Shown: piece after piece, positions 56,558-64,000 of the stretch | Numbering within the stretch: the first letter of the stretch is position 1 | Layout of the letters: the number at the start of each line of letters is the position of its first letter | Assembly: GCA_922989275.2 (NCBI GenBank) | Contig: OV277869.1 | Coordinates: 25,802,189-25,866,188, forward strand | DNA length: 64,000 nt | Direction of reading: 5' to 3' | DNA from: Gari tellinella | Lineage: Eukaryota; Mollusca; Bivalvia; Cardiida; Psammobiidae | The notes under the pieces: generated by a model | The model's input: only the letters and a program-made list of their open reading frames with translations | Told to the model about the DNA's origin: nothing | The model's database searches: none | Made by a program: the position numbers and the translations under genes

Positions 56558-57180
56558 TACAGTATTCACTTAACCAGAGACAAGTGTATACACCGATTCT
56601 TTCGTAAACAGACTTTCCCACATGCTAAATTTAGAGCTTATCCACGCTAAATTTAGAAAATGATGACATAGACTGCATCTCAATGTTTTGCCAGGTTTAC
56701 ACTCGCAAGATTGATGTGAAAAAATAACAGAACGCCAGTCTAGGCCATTGGCCGATAAGAGTACTGCATTTCAAGCACGTGATCATTGACCAGGATTTCT
56801 GATCATTCCTGATTGGTTAAATTGTTTCATAGAGTTGCGGTCAAAATACAAAACAGACCCGTCTGTGACGGGAAAAACTTAGGAAGCACTCCCATGAGAT
56901 CTGGCCAGTGTAGGTCAGACAACATCAGTACTGAATCGACCATACTCATACAAAATGTTACTTTGGTTGAGCTGTTTGTTGCAGCAGGAATAGAAAGATA
57001 TTTTGTAGAAAATGAAATTCTATAGACATTTTGCATCCTTCAAAAGTTATTAATTAACTTCTTATAATCAAGCAAGGCCGTGTTATTAATTAATCACTAG
57101 CCTTTAGAAACCTCTCTCAGTCAGAGTTTAGGGATTGAGGTTTCCCTTTGATGAATGCAAATATCAAAATGTTGTTTATT
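56558..57180. other. No recognised gene
   Basis: The frames at 56813-57025 and its antisense 56827-57036 show no known domain. TTATTAATTAA occurs twice near 57047 and 57083. Confidence 0.35.
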
Positions 57181-57615
57181 CCCATTACCCCATAGCCTAT
57201 TTGAAGCTTTGAAGACAGATGATTACTTAAAGCAGGTTGAAAGTAAAGCAGAATGCTTTACTTTCAATCTGCTTTAAGGTACAATGTACTTGGAAAAAGA
57301 AAGTAGTTGTTACGAGACATTTTCATTATTGTATAATGTGGAACCATGCAGAGCTCCAGATAACAGGGAGTAAACTGAACAAAACCAACATTTTCTCACT
57401 TATTTCACACCAAATCCTATGGTGTTACTACTCATTAGAATCGTCTCTTTGAGACGATTCTAATGAGTAGTGACACCATAGGGTTTAAAGCAGAAATAAA
57501 GATTTTAATTTTTGAAATACTCCCCTTATCTGGAGCCCTCCATGGTGGAACTATATGTTCTTCATTGGAGGAATAAATTAAAGGCATAAAAAGGTGGATT
57601 TATGGGGTAATGGGT
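57181..57615. mobile_element. P2 MITE interrupted by P4
   Basis: CCATTACCCCATAGCCTATT to TTATGGGGTAATGGGTTA. The core near 57235-57280 has a collapsed centre. P4 (57350-57540) sits in its right half. Confidence 0.62.
57350..57540. mobile_element. P4 palindromic MITE nested in P2
   Basis: CAGAGCTCCAGATAACAGGG to CCTTATCTGGAGCCCTC around a perfect ATTAGAATCGTCTC/GAGACGATTCTAAT palindrome. The flanks share CATG and GTGGAAC words, but a clean TSD cannot be fixed. Confidence 0.7.
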
Positions 57616-57732
57616 TATACATACATGTATTAAAAATTTTTCTGTCCCATTCTTGTCTGCATAAAAATTGTGTTGGCAACATGGCTATAATAATTATTTA
57701 GATTGGGGGATATTTGTCTGAAATAACATGGA

Positions 57733-57850
57733 TAGATGTCAGATTGATCTTGATCCGATGCTGAGTTATTTGGTGCCTGATCTTGATCCAAACTGTAAAT
57801 TCTAGCTGTATTTAGTATGACTTTGATGAGGATCAAAACTGTTTGCCATC
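57733..57850. repeat. P1 core, diverged, with an extra half
   Basis: TTGATCTTGATCCGATGCTG and CCTGATCTTGATCCAAACTG surround GAGTTATTT. GAGGATCAAAACTGTTTG follows as an additional arm. Confidence 0.45.
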
Positions 57851-57952
57851 CATTTTGTATTGGTGCAAATATAATGAGAGAAAAAGTCTTATTTCAGAGC
57901 AAATAACCATTTAATGAGTGGGCATTCTAAAGAGGCTATACAGCTAATAACC

Positions 57953-58196
57953 AGGGACCCGTTTCATAAAGCTTCTTACGACAAATGTTGTCGTAAGTCA
58001 GATTATAAAAGTCTCAATTATTATTTATTTCTCTATCTAATCCTGTCTTAAGACACCTCTTTGGAATCGTCTTTTCAAGACGATTCCAAAGAGGTGTCAC
58101 AAGACAGGATTAGATAGGGAAATCAGAAATTAAATGTATCTTTAATATTAGACTTACGATCGTGTTTGTCGTAAGATTTTTTATGAAACGGGCACC
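57953..58196. mobile_element. MITE with GACCCGTTTCATAAA ends
   Basis: GACCCGTTTCATAAAGCTTC and ...TTATGAAACGGGCACC are inverted ends, each with a CTTACGAC hairpin. The core 58036-58118 is a near-perfect palindrome whose centre reads GAATCGTCTTTTCAAGACGATTC. Confidence 0.7.
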
Positions 58197-58447
58197 ATGT
58201 TGTTTGCTAATGGAACAAAAATCAAATTACAGGAAAAAACAATTGTTTTCATAGGGCATTGACATTGAAGAAACATATTGCTTGCATTAAGTAGCCATTT
58301 ATTGATGGAGTATGACCAAAAAGCTAGGACTCTTTGAGTCATCATTAGGTTTAATGGCTGCAGATTAAGGTAGAACTCTTTATGCAATCTGCACCAAACC
58401 TTGCAGTGATACTTCTCTTTAGATTAATCTCAAACAGTTGTCTTAAA

Positions 58448-58700
58448 CTCTTTCCCTCCTAGAAACGCCTTTTAGTGCATTTAGTTTATTATTCCACTGA
58501 AGAAAATAGTTCCATTTAATACAGTAATGAAAATATACCATAAAAATTCTATATATTTTCTTTATTCTAGTAAGATGGTAGCTTAAAGCAGATTGAGAGT
58601 AAAGCAGAATGCGCCTTAGGCGCATTCTGCTTTACTTTCAACCTGCTGTAAGTGGTCGCCTGTTTTCAAAACCAGAAACAGGCTATGGGGTAAAGATTAG
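58448..58700. mobile_element. P2 palindromic MITE
   Basis: CTCTTTCCCTCCTAGAAACG to AACAGGCTATGGGGTAAAG. The core at 58590-58648 has arms GAGTAAAGCAGAATGCGCC around TTAGG. Confidence 0.65.
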
Positions 58701-59141
58701 CGAGAAAATGTACAGTTTTGTTTATACATAATTCCTTGAGCTTCGTACGTAACCCATTCTCCTCGGAAATAACAGACTCAGAGATGATAAATTGTAGAAT
58801 TGTTACCTTGGATATCAGTAATAGGATTTAAAATGCATGTTTCCACAACAAAACACTGGAGAATAAAGATTTATGAGGATATAGATTTGATTTCTTATCA
58901 CCTTCAGTTAATACCAAAGGTTTCATGTTGAAGTGTAAGAGCTTAAAGTTAGAAACTTTAACTGATCGAACAAAAAAGTCTAGATCATAAGGCCAGGCCT
59001 GAGATAATGTTTATGTGTTTGAGTAAAACAAAACGTTTTCATTCACAGGATTTTTCGCCAGTCACTGCTTGGGCATGAAGAGAATATTAATGAAAGATAT
59101 AAAGAGTATGATCGAACTTCAGAAGATCTTTCATTAATTCT
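58701..59141. other. No recognised feature
   Basis: AT-rich sequence without a gene or repeat boundary. Confidence 0.3.
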
Positions 59142-59370
59142 TTACCCCATAGCCTGTTTTCTAGTTCTAGACAGCTGGTGACCAATTAAATTAGGTTGAT
59201 AGTAATGCAGAATGTGCCTTAAAGGCACATTTTGCTTTACCTTAGGCATACTTAAGCTACCATCTGCTAAGATATAGAAAATATTTCTCATTCATGACTG
59301 TATAAAGTGGAACTATTTTCTACAGTGGAGGAATAATTTAAATGGGTAAAAAGACGGTTTTATGGAGTAA
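59142..59370. mobile_element. P2 palindromic MITE
   Basis: TTTACCCCATAGCCTGTTTT to TTTATGGAGTAAGGGGTTTA. The core GTAATGCAGAATGTGCC surrounds TTAAAGGCACA. Confidence 0.6.
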
Positions 59371-59825
59371 GGGGTTTACACTCTTTCAGCTTTATGTTCT
59401 TAAATAAGTTTAAACTCTGCGCTATATGAACACCTATCATCTGATCTATTAATTATTTTGACTGATAGACTAAATAAAAATTCCCCCCTAGTATAAAGAC
59501 CAGCTTGCATCAGACAGATCCTACAAGAAAACAGTTCTGGATCGAGGTTATAAAACTTAAAACGAACTCTGTGCTCAAAACTCAGTTTTGAACACATGCT
59601 CTAGTTTTAACAAAACATGATTGAGCTGATTTATGTAACCCGATTTGGATATATTTTTACACGAGACTTTTGGAATGCAAATACTTGTTGAATACAAAAT
59701 GTTTGCTGAAATGTTATAACCTGAGAAAAATTCTGAGTTTTGAGCACAGAGTTCATTTTAAGTTTTATAACCTCGGGCCATATCTTGATCTGCAGCTGCT
59801 TCTTCACTGTTTTTAAATAAGTATA
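59371..59825. other. Inverted duplicate of a 40 bp phrase, otherwise nothing recognised
   Basis: Around 59540-59600 and 59725-59775, GAGGTTATAAAACTTAAAAC and its complementary phrase AAGTTTTATAACCTC, with ACTCAGTTTTGAACAC and GAGTTTTGAGCACAGAG, form a loose inverted repeat, probably termini of an unclassified small element of about 240 bp. Confidence 0.45.
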
Positions 59826-60160
59826 CAGTGCTCCCTCTCTACAACGACACCCAATGGGAGATTATGTGTGTTGTTCGGAGGGAGTTGTTATAGGGAGTGA
59901 CAAATTGAGACTTGGCTTACATATGCAAACGTAACGCGGCGTCTGATCTGGATTCAAGCTGTTTGTCACTCATCATTACATTATTTCTATCAAAATGTCC
60001 ACTTATATGTAACTTTGAGAAAAACAACAGACGATAAATTTAAGCAGACGGTATTGCAGCCATAAAAAGGTTGGACATAAATGTCTTGCTTGAGGAAGAG
60101 CGAAAAGGGTCTTTGTTAGGAGGGAGTCGTTGGGAGGGCTGTTGTAGAGAGGGAGCACTG
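59826..60160. mobile_element. Mariner-like MITE with CAGTGCTCCCTCTCTACAAC ends
   Basis: The ends CAGTGCTCCCTCTCTACAAC and GTTGTAGAGAGGGAGCACTG are exact over 20 bases, with TA at 59824-59825 and 60161-60162. The centre contains one P1 arm (CGCGGCGTCTGATCTGGATT then CAAGCTGTTTG). Confidence 0.78.
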
Positions 60161-60374
60161 TATGCTTATAACAGAAGACTGTAAGGGTGAAACAGTTTGT
60201 CATGCACATAGTCCATATGCTTGAGGAATTTGTTGGCGGATTATCGGTCTGTTAGGCCTTCATGGCTGGACTAGTTTTATTGTGCCTAATTAAGACTAGG
60301 TGAGGCAGAAAATTGAAAACTACTGTTCTCTCTTAAACCTGGCGTTAAGGACCACTATAAAGAAGATTCTTTGA

Positions 60375-60545
60375 AAATATTACCTCTTTGCATGCTTCGT
60401 CTCGCAGCATCTCCTCAGGATCTAAACTGTTTGACACTCTGACCCTGTTTTGAATTTTTTTTGTTGAAAATCCTATTTTTAGATCAATGGCAGATGACAA
60501 TTATTGTTGCAGACCAAAAAATTACCCAGCATGCAAAGAGTTTTT
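60375..60545. mobile_element. P1 MITE, reversed and half-deleted
   Basis: TCAGGATCTAAACTGTTTG is a single core arm. TTACCCAGCATGCAAAGAG is the outer end in reverse orientation. Confidence 0.5.
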
Positions 60546-60627
60546 TTTTTCTGAAGTGGCATGAATATGGTTTATTTTTGTGATAAGTAATATTGTTGTC
60601 CATTTGCAACTATTTTATACAATACTC

Positions 60628-60870
60628 CCTCCCTACAACTGCCCTCCGAACTATGATTCCCTCCTTACAACAAAGTCTCTCTCAGTTCCCCAAACAAGAT
60701 AATTATGTCTAACCCTTTACATTTGCTAGTTATTTTGCTCAAAGATCTGGGTTCAAACTGTTTGCAAATGTAAAACAAGTGATACTCCGCACTCTAAGGG
60801 TATTAATTTTCCCTCCCTATAACAACTCCCTCCGAACAACACACATACTATGTGTCTTTCATTGGATTGG
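60628..60870 (-). mobile_element. Diverged copy of the 59826 mariner-like family
   Basis: CAATACTCCCTCCCTACAAC and CCCTCCCTATAACAACTCC phrases, with ATCTGGGTTCAAACTGTTTG in the centre. The ends are worn. Confidence 0.5.
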
Positions 60871-61246
60871 TCCCCATGAGATATGCATTTACTCATTAGT
60901 AGCCTGCTTTATATTGAGTCAGTATGCAAGATGTACCCAAATGCAGCTTCCATTCATGTCAGGTTCAGGTCACTCTGAGGTCAAATATGCTAATTTTTGT
61001 CTGACCTTTACTGAACCATATGATAGACATGCATGGTCAGCTAACTTATTCCCATGCCCATAGTGCAAACTTCCAGTCATGTCAGGTCAACACAATATTA
61101 ATCAATTCCTCCATAAATATGTCTAAAATCTTACACCTTTAACCCATATTATAAGTTATAACCCCATAGCCTATTTCTAGTATTGACGATAGTGCAAGCA
61201 GCTTGAAATTAAAGCCGCATTCTGCTTTACTTTTAACCTGCTTTAA

Positions 61247-61891
61247 CCCTTTCCTCCCTGAAACTTGAAATGGACAATTCAAGTTTCGATTTTAGTCTAG
61301 TCCATTTATAACTTTTAAGGGTTGTTTTTGTCACTGTTTGGCATTATGACAAACAGTGACAGCGTTTTTTTTCCTTCTTTGGACGGTACCCCAAAAAGGA
61401 CCCGTTCCAAATTGGTACAGGACCCGTTCCCAATTGGAACAGGACCCGTTCCCAATTCAAAGAAGGGACCTGGCAAAATGGTAAAAATAGTATTTTCAGT
61501 GAAAAAATGAATTTCTGTTACTAGTGTTAGCATTGCCTGTTGATATGAACTGCATAATTGCTACTTGATAAGTTAGATCAATATAGGCCTACATATATTA
61601 TGAAATAAACTTCCCAATTTCTTTTTTGTCATCATTTCACGACTCGTTTTTTCCCAATTTGAAGTTTTCGCGACAAGAAAAATTCCCAATCGGACAAGAA
61701 AAATTCCCAATCTGAGGGGTACCGGACCCGTTCCCAATTGGGTGAAAAAAACGCTGAGTGAAAACCCTGATCAGAGGGCTCCTTTCGGAGCCCTCTGATC
61801 TGGGTCTTCACTGTTTGCAAAGAACATGTGTACCACCCACATGCACACTGTTTGAAAAGGACGCCTATATGCGGGACTAGGGTTCAAAGAG
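61247..61891 (-). mobile_element. P3 MITE nested in P2 and itself interrupted
   Basis: TTAA at 61243-61246 and 61892-61895. It begins CCCTTTCCTCCCTG and ends GACTAGGGTTCAAAGAG, the P3 order reversed. The second core arm GATCAGAGGGCTCC and its partner are at 61770-61820. Confidence 0.72.
61360..61756. mobile_element. CAGC-ended MITE with 5 bp TSD, copy B
   Basis: CAGCGTTTTTTTTCCTTC to GAAAAAAACGCTG, with AGTGA at 61355-61359 and 61757-61761. Removing it restores AAACAGTGAAAACCC, close to the P3 phrase AAACAGTGAAGACCC. Its GGACCCGTTCCCAATTGG motif is present three times in tandem, against once at the same end of copy A. Confidence 0.8.
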
Positions 61892-62294
61892 TTAAGCTGC
61901 TCCTGTGGGAAGGTATTGAACTATTCTAGAACGATTCTAGAATAATTTCTTGAGTATTCATGAACAATTCTAGAAGCAGCCATTTAACTTTTGGTTCATG
62001 ACTGTAAAGAGGAACTATTAAAACATTAAAGGCGACAAAAGGCATATTAATGGGGTAATGGGTGAAGCTAGTTGGAGTTATTGAGGTTTGACTGTAAATT
62101 CATCGGGGACACATTAACACACTCAGAATATAGAATAAATATGCCTCCTCCTGGCTACCATTAGGATGGCTATATTGTGTCACCATTATATCATCTATCC
62201 TCTATTCAGGGCTAGACTACTAGTACCATAACTGGCTCATAAAAATCCGAAGATTTCCAAATTTTAAACACAATTTTAGGAATTGTACATTTAA

Positions 62295-62450
62295 CCCTTT
62301 CGCTGCTGAGCCTCTATTACATTAACATAATTATGCAAACAGTTCAGATCCAGATTGGATGCCGCGTAATGCGGCATCTGATCTGGATCTAAACTGTTTG
62401 ACCCCCATATCAATGTTTCCCTTGGTAAAAACACATAAAATTCCATATTT
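62295..62450. mobile_element. P1 palindromic MITE
   Basis: TTAA (62291-62294), CCCTTTCGCTGCTGAGCC, and the core 62334-62400 with arms CAAACAGTTCAGATCCAGAT around GCCGCGTAATGCGGC. The right end is not clear. Confidence 0.62.
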
Positions 62451-62938
62451 AAATTTTAGAACACAAATCTGAAGATTTTGGAGAAAAAAATACGAAGAAA
62501 TTAATTCCGAGAAATTAAGGAAAATCTGTATATTTCGGAAAAATCTGGAGAAATGGCAGCCCTGGAACCTAGTTTAAATACGGCCTCCTCCTGGCTACCA
62601 GGGATGCCTATACTTTGTATATCATGTAATCTATGCTGTATTGTATCAGTATCTTGATTTATTGGCCTGTGTCACTGGATGCAAACAATTTAGTGGGAGG
62701 CCGACAAACCATCTCTCCAGTTGTAACATGCTTCAACAGGCCCACATCCTGTGACTATCGATCCAGGCCCGACTAATCTGGGGAGAGAAATTAATTCACC
62801 AATTGAAAATACTTTTGTCACGGTTACCATAGTTATTACAAGTGTTTTTTTTGGCAGCAGATAAATTACATCATTGTAGAAACTGGTACTCTAAACTTTT
62901 TAACTTGTTGCTTAATACAATTTTGTCATCTGCAATTG
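62451..62938. other. Short direct duplication, no gene
   Basis: GCCTCCTCCTGGCTACCA occurs near 62141 and again near 62582 with similar sequence after it, indicating a dispersed or tandem duplicate of about 440 bp spacing. Confidence 0.4.
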
Positions 62939-63160
62939 CAGGGCTCAAGATAAGAGGGGTATTACAAAAACTGTAAACCCTATGGTGTCACTACTCATTA
63001 GAATTGTGTCTTACACTTTTGTAGATAATAACTTAAAGCAGGCTGAAAGTAAAGAAGAATGTACCTAAAGGTACATTCTGCTTTACTTTAAACCTAATTT
63101 AAGGGGTTTACCATTACCTATCTTCAAAACTAGAAACAGGCTATGTGGTATAATGGGTTA
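62939..63160. mobile_element. P4 scrap joined to P2 MITE
   Basis: CAGGGCTCAAGATAAGAGGG and CTACTCATTAGAATTGTGTC are P4. From about 63012 P2 follows, with core GCTGAAAGTAAAGAAGAATG and AGAAACAGGCTATGTGG. Confidence 0.6.
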
Positions 63161-63439
63161 ATTAGTCTTTTTAATTGTAATAGTGGGGCATGACTGTATG
63201 TGTAGGAGACTTTCAGTGCCGAGACTTTCGTTGCCGCTGGTATGTCTGTTGATAGTATTAGTAATTCCGTAATCTCTGACTGTATGGTTTATTGGTCTAT
63301 GACTGGATGTATCGGATGTCTACCATCTCTATGTTTATTTGCTTATTCCAGTCGCTGTAAACTAATAAGTGGGAGATTGACACACCAGCTATTTGATTTG
63401 TAACTACATTTATCCTTACATAATGATCATCTGCTCCAA

Positions 63440-63735
63440 AATAGTTGACCCATTTTATACATGTGTCCATTATTCAATAAATATACCCTTTTTACTGAAG
63501 AAAATAACTAGAATTTATACAGACATGAATATGCAGCATGAGAAATATTTTCTTAGCAGATGGTAGTAAAGCAGAATGCCCCTTTTAAAGACACATTCTG
63601 CTTCACTTTCAACCACTTTTCTTCAGTGAAATAATAAACTGAATGTGCTAAAAGGTGCTTATATATAGGGGAAAGGGTTTAGTGGTCATCTATCTCCAAA
63701 ACTAGAAACAGGCTATTGGGTAATAGGTTAAAATA
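63440..63735. mobile_element. P2 palindromic MITEs, two overlapping copies
   Basis: A core with GGTAGTAAAGCAGAATG and CATTCTGCTTCACTTTC lies near 63562-63613. Then ATATATAGGGGAAAGGGTTT is followed directly by another P2 right end, GAAACAGGCTATTGGGTAAT. Confidence 0.55.
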
Positions 63736-63814
63736 CTGTCAAAATATTTATCACATCTTGCAGCTTAAAGCAGGAAGCATTTTGCTTTACCATTACTTTT
63801 ATTTTGCTTTAAAG

Positions 63815-64000
63815 ACATCTCCTGACGACCTTTTGGTCATAACGCCTTGCCAGATTATTTACTGTCAATTTCCTTGCAAAAAGCATGGGTCTTGTGCATA
63901 TTGAACCATTGAATCGTCTTATGTGAGACCTGACCTTTATATTTGATAGTTTGGTTAGAAATAACCATTGAAAATAACTAGAGCATGAGTATAATCTGGA
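63815..64000. repeat. GTCTTATGTGAGACC repeat family, copy 3, runs off the window
   Basis: AATCGTCTTATGTGAGACC and ATTTGATAGTTTGGTTAGAA match the order seen at 25300-25360. Confidence 0.45.

Larger units (their letters stand above)
61153..62066. mobile_element. P2 MITE holding a nested P3
   Basis: CCCATAGCCTATTTCTAG and a shortened core lie left of 61243. GACTGTAAAGAGGAACTATT to ATGGGGTAATGGGTGAAGC lies right of 61980. The P2 phrase GCTTTAAGCT is split at its TTAA by P3. Confidence 0.6.

Noticed and set aside
56813..57025. 70-residue frame with a matching antisense frame
   Set aside because: Short, with no recognisable motif and no convincing splice context or repeats; treated as chance.
13698..62404. 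CRISPR array, because palindromes and similar short repeats recur
   Set aside because: Spacing is irregular, copies are dispersed over tens of kilobases and have MITE ends and target duplications. The genome is clearly eukaryotic.

Overview
The window reads as nuclear DNA of a bivalve mollusc, most likely a heterodont clam or mussel. This is inferred from the animal-type cytochrome c gene and from the repeat types: minisatellite-bearing rolling-circle-like elements and dense palindromic MITEs. No bacterial or viral gene organisation is present. The only gene identified with certainty is cytochrome c, with two coding exons (6148-6319 and 9155-9300), a 2.8 kb intron and a poly(A) signal at 9635-9640. 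A second, tentative coding exon at 34587-34662 encodes a signal-peptide-like N-terminus followed by a phase-1 splice donor. Most other open frames are chance frames or translations of repeats.

Layout. From 1 to 3.7 kb there are three nested or adjacent DNA transposons with readable target-site duplications (TSDs): hAT-like with an 8 bp TSD, a 5 bp TSD element, and a MULE-like element with a 9 bp TSD that holds a TA-flanked insertion. From 4.5 to 34 kb the sequence is dominated by 'HINE-like' elements. These begin at an AGCTCACCTGAGC palindrome, carry internal tandem repeats of about 140-165 bp, and end in a GC-rich hairpin followed by CTCTTG in a T-run. They look like non-autonomous Helentrons. 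Inserted in them are four copies of a roughly 530 bp element with TTAA TSDs that carries a tRNA-like Pol III cassette, a degenerate Tc1-like transposase copy, a CAACGTTGA-repeat element and others. From 34 to 64 kb the character changes to 150-260 bp palindromic MITEs. Three families (called P1, P2 and P3 here) insert at TTAA in piggyBac fashion. One family (P4, CAGGGCTCCAGATAAG ends) has 5-6 bp TSDs. Several TA-flanked mariner-like MITEs and a 962 bp MULE-like element with perfect 102 bp terminal repeats are also present.

The most interesting signal is modularity. The same long palindromic cores recur at the centre of elements whose terminal repeats are unrelated. Many insertions can be checked inside this window, because the interrupted repeat has an uninterrupted copy elsewhere, giving empty-site/filled-site comparisons.

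Family names P1-P4 and 'HINE-like' are local labels. Family membership was judged by eye, without alignment or database searches.
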